NCBI GenBank assembly: GCA_050251735.1
Contig: JBFWMF010000012.1
Coordinates: forward strand, 43,159 to 107,158
DNA length: 64,000 nucleotides
DNA from: Desulfitobacterium sp050251735
Lineage (GTDB): Bacteria; Bacillota; Desulfitobacteriia; Desulfitobacteriales; Desulfitobacteriaceae
Reading direction: 5' to 3'
Position numbers and translations under genes: made by a program. Below the pieces are notes generated by a model. That model was not told where the DNA came from. It saw only the letters and a program-made list of their open reading frames with translations, and ran no database searches. Below, one piece after another: positions 43,145-51,667 of this stretch (positions within the stretch are counted from its first letter, which is position 1; every line of letters begins with the position of its first letter).

Positions 43145-43185
43145 CATGCTTGTGTAAATTTTTAAAGGAAAATGGAGGTTTTAAC

Positions 43186-44391
43186 ATGGGAAGAGCCTTG
43201 ATTATTGGGGCCGGTGGTGTCGCCAGCGTTGTAGCACACAAATGTTGCCAGGTTCCGGAAGTGTTTGAGGAAATTTGTATTGCGAGCCGAACGCTTAAAA
43301 AATGCGAGGACATCCGCGATAAACTCGTCGGCAGTAAGACCAAAGTCAGGGTAGCTCAGGTTGATGCCGATATTACAGAGAATGTGATTAAGCTTATTGA
43401 AAATTTTAAACCGGAAATTGTGATCAATGTGGCGCTTCCTTATCAAGATTTGACGATCATGGATGCGTGTTTAGCGACAGGAGTCCATTATCTCGATACA
43501 GCCAATTACGAACCACCCGATGTACCGAAGTTTGAGTACAAATGGCAGTGGGCTTACAGAGAAAAATTTGCTCAGGCAGGGCTGACCGCCTTATTGGGAA
43601 GTGGCTTTGATCCCGGGGTGACCGGAGTATTTTGTGCCTATGCACAAAAACACTATTTCGATGAAATTCACACCATCGACATTGTTGATGCTAATGGTGG
43701 GGACCATGGTTATCCTTTTGCGACGAATTTTAACCCGGAAATCAACATTCGGGAAATTACGGCGAAGGGTCGCTATTATAAGGACGGTGAATGGATCGAA
43801 ACAGATCCCCTTTCCGTTAAAAAAGAGTATGACTTAGATGAAATCGGTCCCAAAAACATCTATCTGCTCTATCATGAAGAATTAGAATCTTTGGCTAAGA
43901 ATATTAAGGGCATTAAGCAAATCCGCTTCTGGATGACCTTCTCTGATAATTATCTGAACCATTTAACCGTCTTGCAAAATGTCGGCATGACGTCCATTGA
44001 GCCGATTGATTTTGAAGGTCAGCAAATTATACCCTTACACTTTTTGAAGGCTGTTCTGCCGGATCCGGCTTCCTTGGGACCGCGAACCAAAGGAAAGACC
44101 AATATCGGGTGCATTATCCAAGGGGTAAAAGACGGTAAACCCAGAACGTACTACGTTTACAATATCTGTGACCATCAGGAATGCTATGCTGAAGTGGGCT
44201 CACAAGCGATTTCTTATACCACAGGGGTTCCGGCCATGATCGGTGCTATGTTGATGATGCAAGGCATCTGGAAAAAGCCCGGTGTGTATAATGTGGAAGA
44301 ATTCGATCCCGATCCCTTCATGGCAGCCTTAAATCAGTATGGCTTGCCTTGGAAAGAGGATTTTGCACCCACATTACTGGATGAGGAATAA
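43186..44391 (+). CDS. Carboxynorspermidine synthase (saccharopine-dehydrogenase family)
   Basis: This 401-residue enzyme has an N-terminal Rossmann fold (ALIIGAGGVASVVAHKC) and belongs to the LYS9/saccharopine-dehydrogenase family. It couples an amine with aspartate semialdehyde and NADPH to form carboxynorspermidine or carboxyspermidine. Segments LGSGFDPGVTGVFCAYA and HGYPFATNFNPEINIREIT match that subgroup. The following gene, six bases downstream, is the matching decarboxylase, which makes the pathway assignment firm. ATG 43186 follows GGAGG by seven bases. The product is spermidine or norspermidine made without decarboxylated SAM. Confidence 0.9.
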   Translation: MGRALIIGAGGVASVVAHKCCQVPEVFEEICIASRTLKKCEDIRDKLVGSKTKVRVAQVDADITENVIKLIENFKPEIVINVALPYQDLTIMDACLATGVHYLDTANYEPPDVPKFEYKWQWAYREKFAQAGLTALLGSGFDPGVTGVFCAYAQKHYFDEIHTIDIVDANGGDHGYPFATNFNPEINIREITAKGRYYKDGEWIETDPLSVKKEYDLDEIGPKNIYLLYHEELESLAKNIKGIKQIRFWMTFSDNYLNHLTVLQNVGMTSIEPIDFEGQQIIPLHFLKAVLPDPASLGPRTKGKTNIGCIIQGVKDGKPRTYYVYNICDHQECYAEVGSQAISYTTGVPAMIGAMLMMQGIWKKPGVYNVEEFDPDPFMAALNQYGLPWKEDFAPTLLDEE

Positions 44392-44396
44392 GATCA

Positions 44397-45527
44397 ATGA
44401 ATGTAACCGAACTAGCGACACCAAGTTATGTTGTGGATGAGAACCTTCTCAAGAGGAATCTGGAGATTTTGAAATCTGTCCAAGATCGGACCGGTTGCAA
44501 CATCTTGCTGGCTTTGAAGGGTTTCTCCATGCATGCTGTCTTTCCTTTAGTCGGTCAATACCTCAAAGGAATTACGGCCAGCTCCCTGTTCGAGGCTCGA
44601 CTGGGCTTTGAAGAGATGGGCAAAGAAGTTCATATCTATGCACCGGCTTATATCGATGAGGAAATCGATGAACTGCTGGAGTACTGTGATCATATGGTCT
44701 TTAACTCCTTTGCTCAGTGGCGCAAATTTAAGGATAAAGTCAAAAGCCATCCCCGCAACATCGAGTGCGGCATTCGTGTCAATCCGGAATACTCCGAGAT
44801 TGAGACGGATATTTATAACCCCTGTTTTCAGAACTCAAGGTTAGGAGTTACTCTAGCTAACTTCCGGCCGGAAGAGCTGGAGGGGGTCGATGGGCTGCAT
44901 TTCCATACCCTCTGCGAACAAAACTCAGATACCTTGGAACGGACCATCAAGGTGGTCGAAGAAAAATTCGGCGAGCACATCAAGAAGATGAAATGGCTTA
45001 ACCTAGGTGGTGGTCATCATATTACTCGACCGGATTATGATTTGGAAACCCTCATTCGCTGTATCAACTATTTAAAGGATAAGTATCAGATCGATATTTA
45101 TCTGGAACCAGGTGAGGCTGTGGCCTTAAACACGGGCTTCTTAGTCTCCAAAGTCCTCGACGTTGTGGACAATGGCATGCAGATTGCCATTTTGGATGCT
45201 TCAGCTGCCTGCCATATGCCCGATGTGCTGGAGATGCCTTACCGACCGGCGATTATCAATGCCGGCCAACCGGGAGAACATCCCTATACCTATCGACTGG
45301 GGGGCAATACCTGCCTTGCCGGAGATGTCATAGGTGATTACTCATTTCCGGAGCCCCTTAAGCCGGGTGACAAGCTCATCTTTTGCGATATGGCACACTA
45401 CACCATGGTTAAAAATAACATGTTCAATGGGGTAAACTTGCCTAACATCGTGCTCTACAACGAAGAAGAAGGTTTCAAAATGGTTCGTCGTTTTGGCTAT
45501 GAGGATTTCAAAAATCGTTTGTCGTAA
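44397..45527 (+). CDS. nspC: NspC, carboxynorspermidine decarboxylase
   Basis: This 376-residue PLP-dependent decarboxylase has an alanine-racemase-like fold and forms spermidine or norspermidine from the carboxylated precursor. The PLP-lysine is in NILLALKGFSMHAVFP, and other conserved parts are HFHTLCEQNS, LNLGGGHHITRPDY, LEPGEAVALNTG, LDASAACHMPDVLEMPYRP and GGNTCLAGDVIGDY. The ATG is six bases after the synthase stop. The pair replaces the SpeD/SpeE route. A strong terminator follows. Confidence 0.92.
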   Translation: MNVTELATPSYVVDENLLKRNLEILKSVQDRTGCNILLALKGFSMHAVFPLVGQYLKGITASSLFEARLGFEEMGKEVHIYAPAYIDEEIDELLEYCDHMVFNSFAQWRKFKDKVKSHPRNIECGIRVNPEYSEIETDIYNPCFQNSRLGVTLANFRPEELEGVDGLHFHTLCEQNSDTLERTIKVVEEKFGEHIKKMKWLNLGGGHHITRPDYDLETLIRCINYLKDKYQIDIYLEPGEAVALNTGFLVSKVLDVVDNGMQIAILDASAACHMPDVLEMPYRPAIINAGQPGEHPYTYRLGGNTCLAGDVIGDYSFPEPLKPGDKLIFCDMAHYTMVKNNMFNGVNLPNIVLYNEEEGFKMVRRFGYEDFKNRLS

Positions 45528-45548
45528 GAATTAATTTGCATGAGGCAT

Positions 45549-45595
45549 AAGCCGGTGTAAGGTAAAGCATTAATATTACCTACACCGGCTTTTTA
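45549..45595 (+). terminator. Terminator after nspC
   Basis: AAGCCGGTGTAAGGTAA pairs with a TTACCTACACCGGCTT strand (one bulge) and is followed by TTTT. Confidence 0.88.
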
Positions 45596-45752
45596 AGTTA
45601 AACATTTCCATGGGTAGATATGCCTAAATAAACATAAAAGAATACTAGTAATTATCCTTCTCTGATTTTATAATGGTAAAGGATTGTTTAGTAGTTCTTT
45701 AATATTTTTTGTGATAATGAATATATCAATTTACTTCCGGAGGATAACTATT

Positions 45753-46358
45753 TTGAAAAAGTATTATGTATATATCGTTCTGACCCGAACCAACACAATA
45801 ATCTCCAAGCTCATCCATATGATTAAAGACGATGAATATACTCATGCATCCATTACCTTTGATCAAGAGTTGAATCAGATGTATAGCTTTGGCAGAAGGA
45901 CCCCCTACAATCCTTTTATTGGCCACTTTCGAAGTGAAGAGCTCAATGAAGGGGTGTATGGATTCTGCAAAACCCTACCTGGTGCCGTTATTGAGATTGA
46001 GGTAACCTTGGAACAATATGAAAAGGCAAAGACCCTACTAGAACATTTTATAACCCATAGTGACCAATATAAATACAATTACATGGGCTTAGTCAATGGT
46101 TTACTGGACAAGCCACTCTGTAACGAGAATAGATTCTTGTGCTCGGAATTTGTCTATCACCTCTTGAAGGAAAGTGGCATCGTTGACCTAAATATGCCAA
46201 GGAGTTTGGTGAGGCCGCAAAACCTGCTTGATATGAAAGGTAAGATAACCTATCAAGGTGATCTAAAAGCCATCAGCCCTAAAATTAAAAACGAGGGTTA
46301 TCCAAAGAGCAGCCGAAGCAGGAGACTTGCCTCGCTGAGTGCGCTTCTTTTTGGATAG
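45753..46358 (+). CDS. Papain-fold (NlpC/P60-like, permuted) hydrolase of unknown function
   Basis: This 201-residue protein has a catalytic-like His in DDEYTHASITFD and Cys in NRFLCSEFVYHLLKESG. This His-before-Cys order is typical of permuted papain-like enzymes of the YiiX/LRAT type, which cut or transfer acyl or peptide groups. The N-terminus (KKYYVYIVLTRTNTIISKLI) is not a clear signal peptide. The C-terminus is basic and Ser/Arg-rich (KSSRSRRLASLS). TTG 45753 was chosen because CGGAGG lies just before it; the upstream ATG 45684 adds a hydrophobic extension without a ribosome site. Function is unknown. Confidence 0.7.
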   Translation: MKKYYVYIVLTRTNTIISKLIHMIKDDEYTHASITFDQELNQMYSFGRRTPYNPFIGHFRSEELNEGVYGFCKTLPGAVIEIEVTLEQYEKAKTLLEHFITHSDQYKYNYMGLVNGLLDKPLCNENRFLCSEFVYHLLKESGIVDLNMPRSLVRPQNLLDMKGKITYQGDLKAISPKIKNEGYPKSSRSRRLASLSALLFG

Positions 46359-46423
46359 ATTCTTATTAAACTATTCAAAATTGAAGTAGGTTTTAAGTTT
46401 TATAAGCAGGAGCAATTTTTACT

Positions 46424-46450
46424 AGGAGCCGTTAGGCTCCTTTTCTTTTT
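46424..46450 (+). terminator. Terminator after the papain-fold gene
   Basis: AGGAGCC, loop GTTA, GGCTCCT, then TTTTCTTTTT. Confidence 0.85.
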
Positions 46451-46537
46451 GGGATTTATGGACACTTCTAGACCTTTAGATTAAAATGAGTAATGAATAT
46501 AATTAAAGACATAAGCAATAGTTAAGGGAGAAAATTG

Positions 46538-47302
46538 ATGGATAAAAAATCCTCCAATAAAGAAAGAAAGAAAGTAAGTAAAAAATTAAGTAATACATCA
46601 AGTAACGCAGCAAGTAAGGAAATTCCTCCTCGACGCCCGGCTTGGAATGTCTGGCAGGGGCTTTTCCTATTGCTCATCATATATGTTCTCGAGTTTTTCT
46701 TAGGTTGGCTCAGGATCCCCAAAGAACTGGATCAAATGGAAGGGTTCTTTCGTTATTTGACGGTAGGTATGGGAGAAGCCTTGATCTATTTGGTCATACT
46801 CCTAGGTTTCTTTAAGCTTATCAAGCGCCCCCTGCGTGAGTTAGGGTTAGTACGGCCACTTTTTCGCTATATTCTCCTCGGATTGCTCATGGGGATTTTT
46901 CTTCTTGTGGCCGTGGGCTTATTGGGGAACTTCCTCGCCAGTCACTTGGGAACTCCGGCTCCCCAAAGCTTTACCCTGGTTCTGATGGGGGCGCAATATG
47001 ACTGGCAAATAATTTTACTGATCTTACTGGGCGGTATCATTGCGCCGATCAAAGAAGAGGTTTTCTTTCGAGGGTTATTTTATCCGCCTTTTCGACAAGA
47101 ATATGGAAGGGGTAAAGGTATCCTATTTACCGCAGGGTTGTTTGCACTATTGCATTTTGATGTGGTCCGTTTCTTACCCTTGCTTGTGGGCGGAATCGTC
47201 TTAACTTGGCTTTACGAAAAGTCCGGTAGTCTCTGGCCGTCAATTATCGCCCATGGAACATGGAATACCCTCATGGCCTTAATGGTATGGATTCAAAGGT
47301 AA
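46538..47302 (+). CDS. CPBP-family intramembrane metalloprotease
   Basis: This 254-residue multi-spanning membrane protein is of the CPBP/Abi (CAAX protease-like) family. The glutamate pair is in APIKEEVFFRGLFYPPFR, and the later His motifs are in LFALLHFDVVRF and SIIAHGTWNTLMA. These are the residues proposed to form the active site of intramembrane glutamate proteases. The N-terminal 40 residues are very basic and Ser/Asn/Lys-rich, probably cytoplasmic. ATG 46538 lies seven bases after AAGGGAG; TTG 46535 is an alternative. Family roles include bacteriocin immunity and prenyl-protein processing; none can be picked here. Confidence 0.85.
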   Translation: MDKKSSNKERKKVSKKLSNTSSNAASKEIPPRRPAWNVWQGLFLLLIIYVLEFFLGWLRIPKELDQMEGFFRYLTVGMGEALIYLVILLGFFKLIKRPLRELGLVRPLFRYILLGLLMGIFLLVAVGLLGNFLASHLGTPAPQSFTLVLMGAQYDWQIILLILLGGIIAPIKEEVFFRGLFYPPFRQEYGRGKGILFTAGLFALLHFDVVRFLPLLVGGIVLTWLYEKSGSLWPSIIAHGTWNTLMALMVWIQR

Positions 47303-47332
47303 TGGCCTTAGGTGCAAGAAGGAGGAAGCTCT

Positions 47333-48688
47333 GTGAATCGAAAGGATCGGCCAAAGCGGTCTAATTTAGAGCGAATTATTGAGGTGGAGTGCCTACGCCT
47401 ATCTTCCGAAGGGGCGGGTGTGGGCTATCACGACGGGAAAGCCACTTTTGTAGCCGGACTATTACCGGGCGAAATAGGGGAAGTTCAAATCTTTGAAGAG
47501 AAAAAGAGCTGGCAACGGGGCAGTCTCATATCGGTTCAGGACGCGACAGTATCAAGTCAGCGGATGAATCCTCCTTGCACAGTCTATGGTGTTTGCGGTG
47601 GCTGTCAACTTCAGCATCTTAGCTATCCAGAGACTCTGGTCTGGAAGAAACGCTGGGTCGCCGACAATCTGACGAGGATCGGCAAGATTGATATGGATCA
47701 TGTCCTTATGCACTCGACTATTGGGATGGAGGACCCTTGGCGTTATCGCAACAAAGGTCGGTTCCATCGGGGGGAAGATCATCGACTAGGCTATCATCAG
47801 GAAAAGAGCAATACTATCGTTCGTTTTACTGATTGCTTATTGATCAGCGAGCCGATGAATCAGTGGCTAAAAGAAATAGAAGACATTCTGCTCAAGGAAG
47901 CACCGGAAATAAAAACCCTCACCCTACGTGAGAATTCACAGGGAGAGGGAATGCTTGTGTTGGAGCCGGTCTATGAAGGAGAGAAAATTCGAGAGCTCTT
48001 AGGAAAAATGAATTCGCTATTAATATGTAGCAACAAAGATAATAAGCTGGCAGGGATTAACTCAGTATGGGGCATTAACTCTGAAGGCAAGCCTGAATTG
48101 GTCATAGGGAAAGGGGACTTTAGGCAAGAAATTTTGGGGTTGGAGTACAAAGTTTCGCCTTTAGCTTTCCTACAAGTCAATCCTATTCAGACTCAAAAAC
48201 TCTATACCACTGTGTTGCAATGGGCTGAACGATCACCCGCAAAGGTGGTTTGGGACCTCTATTCCGGCATCGGCACGATAACGTTGGCGTTAGCTGCCAA
48301 AGCCCAGAAGGTCTGGGGAATCGAAGAGAATTCTTATGCAGTTGAGGATGCCAGAGTGAATGCGCTGCATAATCGAATCGAGAATGTGGAATTTATCGCC
48401 GGAAAAGTTGAAGATACTTTTCAGCAGATAGATGAGCATCCCGACCTTGTGGTCCTCGACCCGCCACGAGCCGGTGCCCACCGCAGAGTGCTGGAGGGGT
48501 TAATCGAGCTGCAGCCTAAGCAGATCATCTATGTGTCATGTGATCCGGGGACCTTGGCGAGGGATTTGGGTATTCTACAAAGCGGCGGGTATCAGGTGAG
48601 GGAAGTGCTGCCGGTGGATATGTTTCCTTGGACGGGCCACGTTGAGAGTATAATAATGATGACGTATAGTGGTCAAAAGGACAAATAA
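47333..48688 (+). CDS. RlmD/RumA-type 23S rRNA (uracil-5-)-methyltransferase
   Basis: This 451-residue SAM-dependent RNA methyltransferase has an N-terminal TRAM domain (IIEVECLRLSSEGAGVGY). A Cys cluster for a 4Fe-4S centre is visible in CTVYGVCGGCQLQHL. The methyltransferase domain has VWDLYSGIGTITLALA (SAM site), LVVLDPPRAGAHRRVLEGL and the catalytic Cys in QIIYVSCDPGTLARDLG. GTG 47333, after AGGAGGAAG, is preferred over GTG 47312. RlmD, RlmC and RlmCD cannot be told apart by eye. A terminator follows. Confidence 0.88.
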   Translation: MNRKDRPKRSNLERIIEVECLRLSSEGAGVGYHDGKATFVAGLLPGEIGEVQIFEEKKSWQRGSLISVQDATVSSQRMNPPCTVYGVCGGCQLQHLSYPETLVWKKRWVADNLTRIGKIDMDHVLMHSTIGMEDPWRYRNKGRFHRGEDHRLGYHQEKSNTIVRFTDCLLISEPMNQWLKEIEDILLKEAPEIKTLTLRENSQGEGMLVLEPVYEGEKIRELLGKMNSLLICSNKDNKLAGINSVWGINSEGKPELVIGKGDFRQEILGLEYKVSPLAFLQVNPIQTQKLYTTVLQWAERSPAKVVWDLYSGIGTITLALAAKAQKVWGIEENSYAVEDARVNALHNRIENVEFIAGKVEDTFQQIDEHPDLVVLDPPRAGAHRRVLEGLIELQPKQIIYVSCDPGTLARDLGILQSGGYQVREVLPVDMFPWTGHVESIIMMTYSGQKDK

Positions 48689-48738
48689 GACGGTTTGGAC
48701 ACCATATATAGCGTTTTGGGAGCAAAAATTTAGCAAAA

Positions 48739-48777
48739 AACGGGTCAAAAAAATGCATTTTTGGACCCGTTTTTTTA
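48739..48777 (+). terminator. Terminator after the rRNA methyltransferase gene
   Basis: AACGGGTCaAAAA pairs with TTTTTgGACCCGTT, followed by a run of T. Confidence 0.88.
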
Positions 48778-49220
48778 GGGGTTTTTATAGATGACATTGA
48801 GGATTTTGATGATAACATCGGGTACCATCCACCGAGTGGAGCATTTATAAATATAGATAGAAAGCTAAAAGAGTACAATGATATAATTTGAATTGTCGCA
48901 TAGTTGCATATGCGTAGGAAAATGCGTAATAACGATATTCTATATAAATAAAAACATGTTCGATATTTAATGAAATCAGAAATTAAAGGGTTTTAATCAG
49001 TGAAATAAATATCCTATAATAGACCTCGTGCCATTATAATAAGTGGTACGAGGTTTTTAACAAATTTGTTACATCATTGTTAGAATTCTGTAAAGACAAA
49101 AATCTATAATATATAAATTACTAATGGTATAAAAAACTTAGTTTTTTTGTTCGGAATAATCACAGATGAATTTTAAGAAGACATAAACAAGGCGCAGGGC
49201 CTTTGTCAGGGGGAATATGG
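48778..49220. other. Gap with a possible gene remnant and an orphan terminator
   Basis: A start-less reading frame at 48781-48891 reads like the end of a protein (FIDDIEDFDDNIGYHPPSGA onward). It is followed by an orphan terminator at 49023-49060 (ACCTCGTGCCA with TGGTACGAGGT, then TTTTT). This suggests the 3' end of a lost gene. I cannot name it. The rest is AT-rich with no recognisable feature. Confidence 0.35.
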
Positions 49221-49502
49221 ATGATAAAAAAGTTTATATTGATCTTCGTTATACTAATTGTTTTTCTGGGAGGTATGTTTATATCAAAAGGATTAGATAT
49301 AATTCAGCCCTCTATTTGGACAAAAAGTTCATCCGTATATGATTCCAGTGATCTAGAGCCTATAAATTCCCCCCAAACCACTACCCAGCAATATGCTCCA
49401 AGAGGAGGTGGAATGATGGTCTGCCCAACAAACCCAAATTACAATCCTCAATACGAGTGGTATACACCGCCTAAAAATGGCGGAGGATATTGGTGTTGGT
49501 AG
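49221..49502 (+). CDS. Small membrane-anchored or secreted protein ending in Trp-Cys-Trp
   Basis: This 93-residue protein has one N-terminal hydrophobic segment (FILIFVILIVFLGGMFISKG) acting as anchor or signal. It has a Ser/Thr/Gln-rich middle and an extracytosolic Gly/Tyr/Trp/Pro-rich end with NPQYEWYTPP and the terminal GGGYWCW. The terminal Trp-Cys-Trp recurs in the 58371 protein, 9 kb away. It lies 21 bases before an OmpR-type response regulator, so it may be an accessory of that two-component system. ATG 49221 follows GGGGGA. Function unknown. Confidence 0.7.
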   Translation: MIKKFILIFVILIVFLGGMFISKGLDIIQPSIWTKSSSVYDSSDLEPINSPQTTTQQYAPRGGGMMVCPTNPNYNPQYEWYTPPKNGGGYWCW

Positions 49503-49523
49503 AATAGAGGAAGGACGTTAAGA

Positions 49524-50207
49524 ATGAGAATTTTGGTAGTAGATGATGATGAACGAATAAGAGAAATTGTTCGCCTATACCTTGAAGCAGAGGGCTATAA
49601 AATTGAAGAAGCGGAAAATGGAAACATTGCTTTGGAGAAGGTTAGAAATGGTACATTCGATCTTATTATCCTAGATTTAATGATTCCAGGTTTAGATGGT
49701 TGGACCGTATGTAAAGTGTTAAGAAAAGAGACCCAAGTTCCAATTATCATGTTAACTGCTAAAGGGGAAGAAAACGATAGGATTCTCGGATTTGATTTAG
49801 GTGCAGATGACTATATAGTAAAACCATTTAGTCCAAGGGAGCTGTGTGCACGTGTAAAAGCAGTACTGAGAAGGCGTGATGGCGAAAAATCTAAAGAGCA
49901 TCTCATTACATTTCCTGGTTTTACCATCAACCAAATCACCCGTGAAATCTTAGTCGATGGTATAGAAGTTAAACTTACAACAAAAGAATTTGATTTATTA
50001 TTAGTTTTAGCCAAAAACCCAGGTCAAATTTTTACGCGAGACCAGTTGCTTAACTCAGTCTGGGATTTTGACTACTGTGGAGATTCAAGGACGGTCGATA
50101 CTCATATTAACCGTTTGCGTTCTAAATTTGATAGTCAAATAGGTTTTAGTGACTTTATTCAAACTGTCAGGGGAGTTGGTTACAAATTCGAATTCAATGG
50201 TCTTTAA
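49524..50207 (+). CDS. OmpR/PhoB-family response regulator
   Basis: This 227-residue regulator has receiver motifs ILVVDDDERIREIVRLYL, phospho-acceptor Asp51 in DLIILDLMIPGLDGW and the Lys in ADDYIVKPFSPRELCARVK. The C-terminal winged helix has LTTKEFDLLLVLAKNPGQIF and TVDTHINRLRSKF followed by the terminal VRGVGYKFE. It forms a two-component system with the kinase downstream. The ATG has an AGGAAGG upstream. Confidence 0.93.
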   Translation: MRILVVDDDERIREIVRLYLEAEGYKIEEAENGNIALEKVRNGTFDLIILDLMIPGLDGWTVCKVLRKETQVPIIMLTAKGEENDRILGFDLGADDYIVKPFSPRELCARVKAVLRRRDGEKSKEHLITFPGFTINQITREILVDGIEVKLTTKEFDLLLVLAKNPGQIFTRDQLLNSVWDFDYCGDSRTVDTHINRLRSKFDSQIGFSDFIQTVRGVGYKFEFNGL

Positions 50208-50254
50208 AAAAGAGTCTAAGTCTTAAACTATGGCTGACAATTCTCGCCTTAGTT

Positions 50255-51628
50255 TTGGGGGTTTTTTTATCTTCTATTTTGGTCCAAGCTCAACAAATAA
50301 GAACATTAATTTATAATCAGCAAGCAAAATACTATATTTATGAGGCTAATGAAGTTGTTACTATCTACAATACCTATAAAGATACGGAAGGCGAACTTAT
50401 CAATGAAAGGTTTCAGATTCTCGGACAATTTTTAAACGCTGATATCTCGATAATTAATCTTGACGCTGAGGTACTATATGGCCAACCTATTAAAGAACCC
50501 CTACAAAAAGTTCTTCAAGAGCCTGGATTTAAAAGAAAAGTCAAAAATGGGAATAATGTAGTTTACTCAGGAAAACTTCCAGGGGTAACTGATGAAATCT
50601 TTTTCGTTGCTGTTCCTCTAAAAGGTCAAAATCAAATAATGGGTTCTGTTATTATTAGTAGCCCTTTATCGGTAATTAAGCAGCATGTTAACAGTATTTT
50701 AGTCATAGCTCTAATAGGAGCAGTGATTGGAATCTTTCTAGCGACTATTAGTAGCATATTTATTTCAAGAAAGCTCGTTCGACCTTTAATGAAGATGGAG
50801 GAGACAGCCAAGTCTATAGCTGATGGTGAATATGGCCGACAAATTCAGGTAACTTCAGAAGATGAAATCGGTCGTCTTGCTCATTCATTTAATGTCATGT
50901 CTGCTGAACTTAAAGAAAAAATGGATGCTATCGAACGCTATGACCGTCTAAGACAAGAGCTACTTTCTGATGTCTCCCATGAATTACGTACGCCATTGAC
51001 TGTCATACAGGGGTATACTGAGGCAATGCAAGACGGTTTAGTGAAATCTAAAGAACAAGAGCAACATTATTTGAAGCTTGTCATTGATGAAATAGAACGG
51101 CTTAGAAGGCTCGTTGAGGATCTTCAAGACCTCAAGGGGTTAGAAGCTATGGATTCTATTAATGACATGGATTATGTCGTAATGAATAAGCTCGTCCAGA
51201 TTTCAGTCGAGCGATTGAAATATTTTGCAGAATCAAAAGAAATTCAACTGGAAGTAATTATACCGGAAAAACAGATTACTATTTGGGGAAATAGCGATCG
51301 ACTTAAGCAAGTTCTAACTAACTTAGCGGATAATGCCATCAAACATTCAGATTCCAAAGGGAAGGTAAGAATCGAACTTGGGGCAGACAAGGATTGGGCT
51401 TATATAGCGGTAAAAGACTCTGGACCCGGCATTCCCCAGCAAGAGTTAGAAAACATCTGGGAAAGATTTTATAAAGTAGATAAGTCCAGGTCCAGACGAG
51501 GAACTGGAACAGGTTTAGGACTTTCCATTGTAAAAAGGATTACTGAAATGCATTCTGGAAAGGTCGCGGTAGAAAGTGAATTAGGGAATGGTGCAAGATT
51601 CACCGTCTATTTCCCATTAGAAAAATAG
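50255..51628 (+). CDS. Sensor histidine kinase, start possibly frameshifted
   Basis: The kinase domain is intact: a second membrane helix, HAMP (VRPLMKMEETAKSIADGEYG), HisKA with LLSDVSHELRTPLTVIQGY, and HATPase (LTNLADNAIKHSDS, VKDSGPGIPQQELENIWERF, GTGLGLSIV). The periplasmic region is about 110 residues. The start is a problem. TTG 50255 lies inside the first membrane helix and lacks a ribosome site. Upstream codons read SLKKSLSLKLWLTILALVLG, a normal kinase N-terminus, but have no start codon. ATG 50197, overlapping the regulator stop, would join this frame only if the A-run at 50206-50211 were one base shorter. Confidence 0.82.
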   Translation: MGVFLSSILVQAQQIRTLIYNQQAKYYIYEANEVVTIYNTYKDTEGELINERFQILGQFLNADISIINLDAEVLYGQPIKEPLQKVLQEPGFKRKVKNGNNVVYSGKLPGVTDEIFFVAVPLKGQNQIMGSVIISSPLSVIKQHVNSILVIALIGAVIGIFLATISSIFISRKLVRPLMKMEETAKSIADGEYGRQIQVTSEDEIGRLAHSFNVMSAELKEKMDAIERYDRLRQELLSDVSHELRTPLTVIQGYTEAMQDGLVKSKEQEQHYLKLVIDEIERLRRLVEDLQDLKGLEAMDSINDMDYVVMNKLVQISVERLKYFAESKEIQLEVIIPEKQITIWGNSDRLKQVLTNLADNAIKHSDSKGKVRIELGADKDWAYIAVKDSGPGIPQQELENIWERFYKVDKSRSRRGTGTGLGLSIVKRITEMHSGKVAVESELGNGARFTVYFPLEK

Positions 51629-51636
51629 AGCATAAT

Positions 51637-51666
51637 AAAAAGGAGAAGTCGCCTTCTCCTTTTTTA
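51637..51666. terminator. Bidirectional terminator between kinase and rsgI
   Basis: AGGAGAAG, loop TCGC, CTTCTCCT, with A-run on the left and T-run on the right. It serves both converging units. Confidence 0.88.
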
Positions 51667-51667
51667 T

